Source: Semisulcospira habei
Taxonomy: Eukaryota > Mollusca > Gastropoda > Semisulcospiridae
DNA length: 64,000 nt
Direction: 5' to 3'
Assembly: GCA_036245525.1 (NCBI GenBank)
Contig: BTPG01000003.1
Coordinates: forward strand, 138,070,082-138,134,081
Below, piece after piece: positions 1 through 10,128 of this stretch. Every line of letters starts with the position of its first letter. Position 1 is the first letter of the stretch. The notes beneath the pieces were generated by a model. That model was not told where the DNA came from. It worked only from the letters and a program-made list of their open reading frames with translations, and made no database searches. The position numbers and the translations under genes are program-made.

Positions 1-1918
1 AAGGGTCTTTCTCCTGTATGTATACGGACATGTTTGACCAGACCGCCAGAGTTGGTAAAGGACATCTGGCAAACGTCGCACACAAATGGTCTTACACCTA
101 AATGTATTCGCATGTGCTCATTCAAACTGCCTGCTTGCTTGAATGCAGCGTTGCACTCTTTGCACACAAAAGGTCTCGAGCCGCTGTGACTCCTATGATG
201 TTGTTTCAATCCGTTTGGGTGCATGAAAGATTTGTGGCATTCTGTACAGGTGAATGGTCTCTCAAATACATGAATGCGCATGTGCTTTTTCAAAGGGCTA
301 GAATGGGCAAAAGATGCGTTGCAATGTTGGCACGCAAATGGCTTGTTGCCTTCATGTATCTGCAAGTGCCTTTTCCAGCTACTAGCCTGGGAGAATGTAG
401 CATTGCAATGCTGGCATTTGTAAGGCCTAGGATCTTCACATTTCGCTTTCTCTTTTTTCAAACTGACTGAATCTTTTGTGTCACTCGTGTTAGAATTACA
501 ACATATGGAGGTACGTTCTGACGAGATGTCAGTCTCATCAACGTGCACCTTCATATGTTGTTGCAAACCAATGGCATAAACGAAAGCAGCAGTACACTGT
601 TTGCACTTGAACACTTTTTCCCCTGCATGTACCCTAAGATGTTCTTTCAAACTTCCCTGCTTCACAAAAGAAGCACTACAGTGTGGGCATCCAAACGGCC
701 TGTCGCCTACATGCACCTGCATATGCGATTTCAAACCTGTGGGTGTGACAAAAGTGGCCGGACAGTGCCCACATTTAAATGGCCGTTCTCCAGAATGTAA
801 ACGCAAATGCTCTTTAAGTCTGATCAGTGCCCCAAAGGAAGACTTACACTTGTTGCAGTGATACAATTTTTCCCTCATGTGCGTCTGCATGTGCTGATTT
901 AAGTTGCTGGACTGGGCGAAAGCCGAATCACAAAGTTTACATGCATATGGTTTTTCACCAGTGTGCTTACGCAAGTGCTGAGTCAAGTTGCCAGAGCAGG
1001 AAAAGGCAGCGCTGCACACTGTACACTTGTATCGTTTGTTTTCAAGTTTGCTTTTAACCTTCTTGTGCATGTGGCCACCGCTACTGTTTAGCTCAAAGTC
1101 TTGATTCAGTTTGTTTTTAAGCTGAATTATTGTTGGAGATGCAAGTCTGTCTTGATTTTGACCTTGAGAATTCCTCGGCAGCATAACAGTACATATATTA
1201 TCATTACTGTATCTGTCTTCATCGCTTTCAGAAGTGTCTGGCACCTCAGCACCCTTTGTGTAAATGTCAGATGCCCTGTGAACTCTACTGCAAGCTGAAC
1301 CACAGAACATGGCAACACCCTGGGAATACTTTGTGCAGCCACAGGTACCGTAAACAGTACCAGAGGTTGCACACACAAGGGGGTTAAGCACTGGCACTGT
1401 ACGGAAGAAGGGATCAGTGTGGTCATTTCTGTAGACAGATGGCATCAAGTCTATGTCAGACTCGATTTCTTTCTCATTTGTGTCCGCATCTGGCTCAAAT
1501 TTCACTAAAGGTTCAAAGTCTGTTTCCTCTTCATCACCGCTAATGTTCATGCATGAATCTCTTTGATGAAGAGATTCACGCATGTACATCAACGGTGAGG
1601 ATTTACTGTTTGTGTTGCTGTCTGATACTGCTAGAACATCAGTTTCAGAGTTATCAATGAATTCTTGTACTTGTTCAAGGTCGGTACAATCACTGTTTGG
1701 CTTGACTTCAACAGCGTGATTTGCCTGAAGATGGCTGTTAATGCCTGGAACCTGCTTGAAGTCTGAGTCGATTGTTTCACGGTAATCCCAGTCTGGTTCT
1801 TGCTTAACGTCAAGGTTTGAGATGATTTTGGAGCAAAAATCTTTGCTGGAGGTTTGGACTGGGTCTGTGTGTGGCTTGAGGGTAGTACTGACATCTTCAT
1901 CAGGACATTGAAGAAGTC
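1..1918 (-). CDS. C2H2 zinc-finger protein, large 3'-ward exon (partial)
   Basis: One minus-strand frame stays open from the left edge to about 1960. The exon probably begins at 1918, just after a pyrimidine-rich acceptor ending in ttacatgtttcag; an in-frame TGA lies further upstream. About 295 acidic, Ser/Thr-rich residues come first. Eleven C2H2 fingers (C-x2-C-x12-H-x3-H) follow within the window: six in tandem (about 1035-545), a spacer of about 40 residues, then five more to the edge (about 425-1), with at least part of another beyond. Linkers are TGEKP-like but variable (HTGEKP, HSGERP, HVGDRP, HAGEKV). It is very likely a nuclear DNA-binding regulator; the DNA target cannot be read. 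No KRAB, SCAN, BTB or zf-AD domain is visible. The 5' exons should lie to the right of 1918 and the stop is outside the window. There are no frameshifts, so this looks like a live host gene. Confidence 0.85.
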
Positions 1919-2074
1919 CTGAAACATGTAAGTAAACATGCTGAAAGCTTTGATCTCATGACTTAAGCGAAAGCTGCAAAAAGATGTAGACCACTAACTG
2001 AAGTAAAATCTTACGGTTAAAAAAGTTGAGCATAAAATAAGATGGGATGAACCATAACCCACAAAGACCCTTCT

Positions 2075-2211
2075 ACACGCTTGTTTTTTCTTCGGCGGTT
2101 GAAGTCTTTTGGTGTCGGTCATCAGATCATGGTGCAGTTTTACAGCGCCGCCATTGAGAGCGTTCTTACCTTCTCAATGACGGTGTGGTATGGCAGCGCA
2201 ACCTACTAAGC
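2075..2211 (+). mobile_element. LINE relic, C-terminal end of an RT ORF
   Basis: A short plus-strand frame reads TRLFFLRRLKSFGV, then FYSAAIESVLTFSMTVWYG, and stops at 2208-2210. This is the conserved region just after the reverse transcriptase in L2/CR1-like LINE ORF2 proteins. Nothing else of the element is recognisable, so it is an old fragment. Confidence 0.6.
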
Positions 2212-3044
2212 CCACAAAAAATTAAATAGGGTGATAAAACAGCATATCATATTGTTGGAAGCGATCTCCTCTTGCTGGAATCTCCATACCATGCATGCAC
2301 CATCAAGAGAGCGAGCACCATCATACATGACGAGCACCATCCTGCACATAGCCTGTTCGAGCCCTTACCATCTGGCTCATTGCTTTAGATTCATCAAGGC
2401 CAAAACCACTCGTTTTCAGAAGAGCTTTTATCCTTTGGCTGTTCAGGCCCTGTCTAATGTGGCTGTGATATGATATATAACTCAGCAGATTGACTCAGTC
2501 ACTTTAGAATTACCTACAGCCCATCTTAGTTGTATTTCTTAGACAGCATATATAGTTTTACAAATACATTAGCTAATCTGTTTTCGTTGCGGCTCACTTG
2601 GCAGTTTTTGTTGTCAGAATATGGTTATTATGAGATAGATTTATCTTATTTTACTTACTTAAATGTGTGTGCATATTTAGTAGAATGACTGCTATACATA
2701 TATGTGGTTTGGTATTTTAGAGTCTGCTTGATTGTAATGTATGTATGTTTTATGTGTTGATCTTAAAATGGATGCTCGTCAGTTATGCTGCAAAAATTCC
2801 TAATGTTTATGCATATGGCATTGGCAATAATGAGAGCTCACTTTGCTGTCAAGGTCTCTACCTTTTGTCTTTTACCCGATTCTGATTTTGAAATATCTCC
2901 TTTTGAAAAAGTCTCTCAGATATATGCCAATGCATCACAGTGAACTCTGAAGGGGCGCAAAGCATACACGTCACTGGTTTGCCCAAATGTCATTTAATTG
3001 TCATGACGTATGTTTTGTTTTGACGTAATTTTATATATAAGGTG
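2212..3044. other. AT-rich non-coding stretch
   Basis: No reading frame, RNA gene or repeat pair could be supported here. It is probably 5' intron or intergenic DNA of the zinc-finger gene. Confidence 0.4.
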
Positions 3045-3048
3045 ATAT

Positions 3049-3824
3049 GTGTTACAATATAAGTGTATACGGCCAACATCACGGTCGGGTATTCTCATAA
3101 GTTCTCTTGATCTGGAAATAACGAATGCATAATGAGTATCATGGGCAGAAGACGGACAGCGTAATGATACGGGCTCTACGGGGCTCGGACTAATGGACAG
3201 ATAATAGGCTCACTTTAGTTGTCATGACACGTGTCCTATGTAGTGAGTGCTGGGACTAATAAATATATAATAAGCTCACTTTAGTTGTTATGAGCTTGCT
3301 TTAGTGTCATGACACGTGTCCTATTGAGTGGGAGCTGGGACTAATGAATATATAATAAGCTCACTTTAGTTGTTATGAGCTTCTTTTAGTGTCACAACAC
3401 GTGTCCTATTGAGTGGGAGCTGGGGCTAATGAATATATAATAAGCCCACTTCAGTAGTAATCACTACCGACTCCCTTTGATGTGGAATATTATGGGGGAG
3501 AGTAATAAGCCCCTTGACAGATGGCACCAAAGGGCGACGCCATCCAGAACGGATATAGTGGGGAAAACCACCAGAAGGGAGAGCTCAGAAGCAAGAGAGA
3601 AGGAGCGCTCAGAAGCAAGAGAGAGGGAGAGCTCAGAAGCAAGAGAGAGAAAGAGAGAGCTGAGAGAGCTGAGGAGCAAGGGACAGAGCTCTGATGTCGC
3701 CATTTCGTATTTCATGTTAATAGTAGGTTGGTTTTGATGACCAAGCAATAAAAGACTCTTCTGGAAACACTCTTGTCTGGCTGCATCTTCCATCAACACC
3801 CCTTGCGTGTGGCTGTAGTGTAAC
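3049..3824 (+). repeat. 5' LTR
   Basis: This repeat pairs with 7591-8388. U3 holds tandem repeats and several TATATAA-like boxes. A GA-rich stretch (about 3580-3668) and an AATAAA signal (3747-3752) lie in the R/U5 part. Boundaries could shift by 1-2 bases, because TGTTAC...GTAACA is an equally good terminal pair. Confidence 0.8.
3192..3447. promoter_or_regulatory. U3 tandem repeats with CACGTG palindromes
   Basis: A unit of about 86 bp is repeated nearly three times; the first copy is shorter. Each unit carries a CACGTG E-box core (GACACGTGTC at 3226-3235 and 3311-3320; AACACGTGTC at 3396-3405) and ends in an AATATATAATAAG-like AT box. The same array is present in the 3' LTR (about 7740-7985). 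Repeated E-boxes in U3 suggest an enhancer; that role is inferred. Confidence 0.6.
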
Positions 3825-3843
3825 ACAGCTACCTTTTCTCATT

Positions 3844-3861
3844 TGGTGCCGTGACCAGGAT
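3844..3861 (+). promoter_or_regulatory. Primer-binding site, tRNA-His-like
   Basis: TGGTGCCGTGAC, 19 nt after the 5' LTR, matches the complement of the 3' end of animal tRNA-His (CCA plus acceptor stem). The match weakens after 12 nt. The primer identity comes from remembered tRNA sequence and was not checked by search. Confidence 0.5.
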
Positions 3862-4270
3862 CTCGGAACGGGAAAGAAACAAAGGAACGAAGAAACAGAA
3901 AACACTGATACTATCACTGTATCAGGACCAAACTACAGCCAAAGATGCAAGGGTGGAAGAGCAGACCAGAAAGAGAAGAGTTCAAGCCCGCAACCAAGAA
4001 TCAAGAGAAGAGAAGAGTTCAAGCCAACAACAAAGAAATGAGAAGAGTTTGAGCCCACGACGAGTAACGAGAAAGAGCAGAGTTCGAGCCCAAGACGTGT
4101 AACCAGAAAAGCTGAGTTCGAGCCCACGAGAAGTCCGCGACTCATTCAAGACCAACAGCCTAAGGGATCATGGGGTAAGTGACTTTTCGTTTAACCCTTG
4201 CTGAGTCTTGAAGAGGGGCTAGACTAATTAGTTAGGACTGTATAGTTGTTATATTTATAAGAAGAAGAAA

Positions 4271-5329
4271 ATGGCAGAGGAATTATTTAGGATGTTGGGT
4301 GAGTCTGAGAAGGTGGAGGGAATAAGCCGGGCTATAAACGCCCAAAGCATAGGAAAAATTATAGGGACGGTTGACGGAAAAACTAACGGGTTCGGCTGCA
4401 CGCGAAGCCATTGCGCAGAACCAAGGAAAGAAAAAGATTCGGTCGTTCAGCATAAATATAGTACGAGTCCGACGAGTATCGTTTTAAAAATTGAGCATTA
4501 GAGATATTGCAGTACAACTGATACGGGAGCTAGAGGTGTCGAGGATAATTTGTTTAAAAAATTTAACTTAGTTTACTAGTGTATAATTGCTAGAGTATAA
4601 TGGAAGTACATTTCAGAAAACAGTTGGGAAGAGTTGTATTTTTGGCAGGGTTTAATATTGTTGGGACACAATATGATGTTCATAAAAATAATTATTGAAT
4701 TAGCACTGAAATTTGCAAACATTTAACAGGACGGTAGAAAAAAAGGTTTGAATGCTGTTGAGTCATACTGACATGCGTCTGTTGGGTCAGGTGAGATGAC
4801 TGGGATATCCTGTGTATTGGCTTTGCCCAAGGTGGTTTGACATTAGGTCCGCAGTCGTTGTACTGATGGGATAAGCGAGTAGCTATCTAGATCTAGGAAA
4901 TGTTGACGCTGACATCATGATGTTGACATATAAGCATAAACCTTAAAGTCAGGAAGTTAAAAAATAAGGTTGTATAAGAAATGTTAATACGGCTATAGAT
5001 TTTAAATTTTAAAGGATCGGTGATTTAGATATTTGAATATAGCGTTGTGAATAAAAGAATGAAATTAATAGAACAAGAGTTAGGAGGACGTTCCGTTAAT
5101 GGAGTTAAGAAAGATCCTGAAAACGAGAGAGAAAAGGTCTCTCTCAGCAGTAAAAGTTAGTCGTAACAAGGGCACATCAGACAGTTCTAATGATGTGGAG
5201 GTCGACGAGGATCGTTTGATTCAGCCTAGTTTACAGACTAACGGGGCTAGGGAAATTCTTGCAAGCAATACCGACTCTTCTGCCAAAGAAGGCTTCAAAC
5301 TAGAAATGCGACTCTCAGACCGTATCTGA
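4271..5329 (+). pseudogene. Leader and gag-like remnant; no pol
   Basis: A short ORF starts at the ATG at 4271 (MAEELFRMLGESEKVEG) and ends at 4501. A second short charged ORF lies at 5099-5329. The first sits where gag should begin, and neighbouring frames hold further broken coding-like stretches, but no capsid or zinc-knuckle motif is visible. A donor-like GTGAGT at 4299-4304 follows the gag start. Between 4520 and 5090 the sequence is AT-rich and full of stops. Calling it gag rests on position only. Confidence 0.35.
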
Positions 5330-5407
5330 GAGAGGACTATTGTAATATGTAAATCATGGAGCATGATTTGGGTTTTGTCAGAGACAGTGGTATAAGTCTC
5401 TGGTGGT

Positions 5408-7296
5408 ATGTTGTATGTTGCAGACAATAATATGTTTTTCCTTAGTCTGATAGTGTTGGGGCTAGCGCAGGGTTTAAATATTAATCACAATGTCGTATTT
5501 CAAAAACTTGATGAAGTTACCACGACTAGGTCGCGATGGTTGGTAACATTTGTTATTGATCTACAGCCATACCATAATGTGATTAATAAGCTCTATAGAT
5601 ACGTGCAAGGTATTACCAACAGCACTTGGAATATCATTGCACATTATTTTGAAGAAAGGAAACAGTTTGTGAAGAACTTCGCACAGCTAGGTCAGGAATT
5701 AAATATAGTGATGGATACATACAATGGAATTACTGAGAGTTTTGTAGAATACAATACGTTGTATGGTAGAAAAAGGAGGCCACTAATTCCATGTGTAGGT
5801 AGTGCCCTCAATTTCCTGTTCGGTACTGTTACCGAATCGGATTTGAGAGCCGTGCAAGAAAATGTACAGGTTTTAGCAAATAACCAACAAGAATTGGCAC
5901 ATGTGGTGGCTGAAAGTCTGACCATAATCAATGCTTCGCGGGTTGAGATTTCGGAAAATAGACACATGATTAATCAGTTGATGGTAGGTGTGACGCAATT
6001 TGATAAGAAATTAAGAAACTTAACGCAAGAAATGCAGAAGCATATATACGAGTTAGAAACATTTATTTCGACTTATCTTCAAATTGATTTGGTAATCGAA
6101 GAAGTGAAACAGATGATACAATGCCCGACGATTTATTTTGAACATCTTCAACTTCAGTTGAATATGTTATCTTTCGGCCGTTTAGCTCAGAATACAATCA
6201 CTCCGCATAACCTTCGAAAATTGTTAACGGAGATTGAATTACGTTTAGAGTCACGCCGACACCTACCTGGGGATCCAAAGAAAGAGTTGTGGAAATTTTA
6301 TCAGTTTCTGACATGTACTACCATTCTTGAAAACTCACAAATTCTTGTGATCGTACCGATACCAATGCTCGATTTTAATGAGAAATTTGAGATTTAGTAA
6401 CTGGAGATTCAGGTCGGCCTGTGCCAGAATCAATGACGGCTCAGTATGACTTAGAATCAACAAAAATAGCAGTAGATGTGCAACGTACGCGGTTCACGTT
6501 CCTTACGGAGGCTGAACTTGAGGTCTGTTCCAAACCCTTGATAGGATTCTGTGCTATTCGAAGTGCAGTATATCCTATGAATATTAATCAGTTTTGTGTT
6601 ATGGTTCTGTTCTTAAATAATTCAGACATAATTGAAACACACTGCCAAACAAAGGTCAAGTTGGGTACAGTGTTACCTATGGCACGGTATATAATGGATG
6701 GGCTATGGGTCATTAGTAATCATAGTCTATTAAAGAAGAGTATTAGTTGTCATGGTAAGGGAGTCACGTACCAACAAGTCAACCCACCATTATTACTCAT
6801 CCGTCTCAATGAATCATGCACGGCTATTAGTGATGGATTGATGTTAACCCCTTACTACCAACAAGAGAGCCAGTATCAGGTGGAAGACAAATTGATAGGA
6901 TGGCTTGAAAACTATGCATTTTCCAAAATAACGTTATGGAAACCATTTCATAACGCTTTACCAGACTACGATCCCATCTCTTTGCCAAAAGAGTTAGATG
7001 AAATTATATGGAAACATATCATCATTGGTTCTATCCTAGGGACAGTTGTAGTGATCATAGTTGGGGTAGGGTGCATACGATATAAGAAGAAAACTAGCGC
7101 ATGGTTTGGCTCCATACTATCACGACTTGGGGAGGGTGAACGTAAGGTTACGATGCCCACGTTGATTTCGGAGGCTGTGCAATCAGCGGACGTGAATGAC
7201 GTCGCAAGAGCGAAGGACTCTACGCCGATGATGGAGGGAGGAGTGCAGTTACTCACTGCCTTGAATGTTGTGAAGTTTTACCTGTCGTTGGGGTGA
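5408..7296 (+). pseudogene. env: Envelope fusion-like glycoprotein, broken into two frames
   Basis: The first ORF (5408-6397, 329 aa) and the second (6421-7296, 291 aa) together look like one class I fusion envelope of errantivirus/baculovirus F type. Visible features are a signal peptide near residues 9-22 (MFFLSLIVLGLAQG), NST and NAS glycosylation sequons, a furin-type GRKRR site at residues 120-124, and a hydrophobic stretch with LFG just after it. Helical, Leu-rich segments and Cys residues follow, with a membrane anchor at about residues 200-219 of the second ORF and a basic tail. A TAG ends the first part and the second part is in another frame, so this copy cannot make the full protein as it stands. 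The second ORF opens with GTG, not ATG, which fits a broken continuation. An acceptor-like ttgtatgttgcag at 5409-5421 precedes the signal-peptide ATG at 5432, as expected for a spliced env RNA. Confidence 0.75.
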
Positions 7297-7580
7297 CAAA
7301 GAATCAACACTGTTGCGATCCAGGATGGATCGTGAAGAAAAATGAATATATGTGCAGATACATAACTGAGTGGACGCTTTTGATGTGGAACATTTATTGG
7401 CGTGATTATGCTGGACAATAATAATCTTTAAAAAAGGAGTTACCGGTCATTCCGAAAATGATGTATTTTATGGATAACATGTTTAATTTTTTGAAATGAT
7501 TTTGTGGTCTGAATATTATGTAATGGGGGAAAAAAAAAAGAATCTTGTGAATTAAGATTCCTTTTTTTCCCCCCAGTAGG

Positions 7581-7590
7581 TTTGGGAGGA
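7581..7590 (+). promoter_or_regulatory. Polypurine tract
   Basis: The purine-rich run gggaggag directly abuts the 3' LTR, where plus-strand priming is expected. Confidence 0.5.
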
Positions 7591-8157
7591 GTGTTACACT
7601 ATAAGTGTATACGGCCAACATCACGGTCGGGTATTCTCATAAGTTCCCTTGGCCTGGAAATAACGAATGTATAATGAGTATCACGGGCAGAGCACGGAGA
7701 GCTTAATGATACAGGCTCTACAGGGCTCGGACTAATGGACAGATAATGGGCTCATTTTAGTCGTCATGACACGTGTCCTATGGAGTGAAAGCTGGGACAA
7801 ATGAATATATAATAAGCTCACTTTAGTTGTTATGAGCTTCCTTTAGTGTCATGACACGTGTCCTATTGAGTGGGAGCTGGGACTAATGAATATATAATAA
7901 GCTCACTTTAGTTGTTATGAGCTTCTTTTAGTGTCACAACACGTGTCCTATTGAGTGGGGGTTGGGGCTAATGAATATATAATAAGCCCACTTCAGTAGT
8001 AATCACTACCGACTCCCTTTGATGTGGAATATTATGGGGGAGAGTAATAAGCCCCTTGACAGATGGCACCAAAGGGCGATGCCATCCAGAACGGATATAG
8101 TGGGGAAAACCACCAGAAGGGAGAGCTCAGAAGCAAGAGAGAGGGAGAGCTCAGAAG

Positions 8158-8239
<82 letters not shown>

Positions 8240-8388
8240 GAGGAGCAAGGGACAGAGCTCCGATGTCGCCATTTCGTATTTCATGCTAGTAGGTTGGTTT
8301 TGATGACCAAGCAATAAAATCTTTCTGGAAACACTCTTGTGTGGCTGCATCTTCCATCAACACCTCTTGCATGTGGCTGTAGTGTAAC
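7591..8388 (+). repeat. 3' LTR
   Basis: This pairs with 3049-3824. It is about 22 bp longer, mainly because its GA tract (8160-8236) has expanded to a pure (GA)n run. AATAAA lies at 8313-8318. Confidence 0.8.
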
Positions 8389-8591
8389 ATATAAGTTTCA
8401 CTTTTGCTTCAAGACTTGAGAAAAATGGTGACAAAACTAGAATGTCACGGTACAATTTCAATCTTGCTATAATTTGTGTGAAATCAGGTTGACTTTATAT
8501 AGTTAATATAGTTACATGATATACGAAGTACACCTGCATGCTCTTCTGAAAGCGTGTCCAGATGTGTGTGTGTGCATGTGCGCGCTCCAAA

Positions 8592-8641
8592 CATCTCCAA
8601 GAGGCTTAGATCCTCATGAGGATCTATGCCTCTTGGAGATG
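8592..8641. repeat. Foldback hairpin repeat, copy 1
   Basis: A near-perfect 50-bp palindrome centred on TCATGA, with arms starting catctccaagaggc. It is the first of a dispersed hairpin family that recurs at 32158, 35721, 38115, 39700, 45868 and 48553. Apart from this hairpin, 8393-9074 shows no gene, only a GT/GA-rich microsatellite near 8560-8690. Confidence 0.75.
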
Positions 8642-9074
8642 TGCGCATCTGTGTGTGTGAGAGAGTGAGTGAGAGAAAGAGAGAGAATTTACGTCATATT
8701 TGGAGTACTGCATCAATGTCTGCATGCTGACAGAATCACTTCTTTTACGTCGCTGCCACTGTCCGACTTTCTCCAGATGTCAAGGGTTTTCACTGTTTTA
8801 ATTTTTTCCAAAAAGAATTAATTTTTACTGAAGAAGTTGAAAGGGTATACAGCTGGCTAACTAACTCATCCAATGTCTTTCTTGAAACTAGCTACATCCA
8901 AAACTTCAAGAAAATATGGCAAAAATTACGAACTCTGATCTGGGTCAACCGACTTTCCATAAACAGTCTTTTGTGTCTTCAATGAGACGTCTATTTGCAA
9001 GATCCTAGGAGGCTCTCTTAGCCACCCCTTGAGTAAAGTATTTCGCCAAGTTTCAAGCTTGTGCATAAAGAAAT

Positions 9075-9290
9075 ATTCATTTTTCTTTAAAAGGTATTTT
9101 TTCGAAAAATACTTACCGATGACATGACTGAATGGAAGTGTCTACTACTTACTCATTCTAGCCTAAGAGCCAGTTGTGTTAAAACACAACCCGGGAGGCA
9201 CTCGGGGAACCCCGAGGGGACCAAGAGTTGTCTCCCTATACCCACCACCCGGAAGCCGGGTACCCATAATCCCTCAGTCAGGATACTTAG
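9075..9290. repeat. DIRS copy 1, 3' inverted terminal repeat
   Basis: Starts with attcatttttcttt and continues through accgatgacatgactgaatg and the cacaacccgggaggcactcg stretch. It is inverted relative to 21817-21996. Confidence 0.75.
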
Positions 9291-9331
9291 CGCACCAGCG
9301 GCAAGCGGGGCAGGTGGGAGGGTCGTTTGAG

Positions 9332-9427
9332 TCATGTCATCGGTAAGTATTTTTCGAAAAAATACCTTTTAAAGAAAAATGAATTTGTTTCTTCAAAAAC
9401 ATTACCGATGACATGACTGAATGGAAG
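9332..9427. repeat. DIRS copy 1, internal complementary region
   Basis: The left half is the reverse complement of the left outer tip (9075-9125). The right half equals the reverse complement of the right outer tip (21945-21996). The two meet at gaatttg near 9381-9387. This region can template a joined-end intermediate. Confidence 0.75.
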
Positions 9428-9527
9428 AATTGCGAATAGGAGGTGGGTGCCGCGCTCCAGCACACCTTAGGGCCCAAGGGCCGTCCTCCCTAACGCAAAC
9501 TCCTGACGACCCTAGGTAGGTGAATAC

Positions 9528-9710
9528 CTACGGCGCTGAGGCGCCAGGAGGGAGTTGTGCTCCCCGCAAAACGCCCCCACCAGATCGAGGCGGGCGAAGT
9601 CATCCTGCCCGCCAGCCTCCGGTAGCCACGAAGTTGTACGACAGTACAGTCCCTGACGAATGTGACGTTTGTGGCCATGCAAGTGCCTTGATAACGTACC
9701 TGTAGCCTCT
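9528..9710 (-). pseudogene. Remnant of DIRS tyrosine recombinase C-terminus
   Basis: This stretch aligns base by base with the recombinase 3' end of copy 2 (about 22850-23030). Both contain acggcgct, the ggagggagt block and cctgcccgccagcc. In the matching frame FVATGGWRAG corresponds to IVAAVGWRAE in copy 2, followed by a stop. The catalytic tyrosine is not preserved in frame. Confidence 0.5.
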
Positions 9711-10128
9711 AACCTCGCTGAGGGAGGGGTCCTGTAATTCAGAACGTATGACTGAGCTGAGCCAGGAAGAACGTCCGGCAAGTAGCGTCAGTGGTGCCGA
9801 AACCGGCAAAGAGGCGAGCGCGTCCGTAGCGAACGGCTATGTCGTAGGCACACGTGAGGCTTGTACAGGGATTTGCTATGTGGTCTCCTGGTGGAATAGC
9901 GCCCCGTAAGCGGGCGCAAGGTGAACCCGTGGACCAAAGGCGCGGCGGTCCAGGTAAGGTATGGTCCGAGAGGAGCTGTACGTAATTGTTCCCTCGAACT
10001 GTAGGCAGACCGGGCGAGTCGTAGCTCCTGAAGCTCGTTAACCAATCCACCATGGCAACATCCCTCAGGCGCCGTATGGCTGCAAGGGCAAGACGTAGCA
10101 TGCGATGACTCCTCATGAGGGGAATCGA

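Larger units (their letters stand above)
3049..8388 (+). mobile_element. LTR retroelement with env-like gene and no pol (errantivirus-like, defective)
   Basis: Two long direct repeats (3049-3824 and 7591-8388) flank 3.77 kb. They end in inverted GTGTTAC/GTAAC and sit between copies of ATAT (3045-3048 and 8389-8392). That is a 4-bp target duplication of the kind used by envelope-bearing Ty3/Gypsy elements. Inside are a tRNA-type primer site, a short gag-like start, about 0.9 kb of AT-rich sequence without motifs, an envelope-like gene in two frames, and a purine-rich tract next to the 3' LTR. No protease, RT Y-x-D-D, RNase H or integrase could be found, and the space left is too small for pol. 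It is a dead or trans-dependent copy. The LTRs differ at several percent of sites, so the insertion is not recent. Confidence 0.8.

Noticed and set aside
3825..5400. Hidden pol gene in the LTR element
   Set aside because: All frames were scanned by eye for Y-x-D-D, DSG/DTG and integrase Zn motifs; none were found and the interval is too short.
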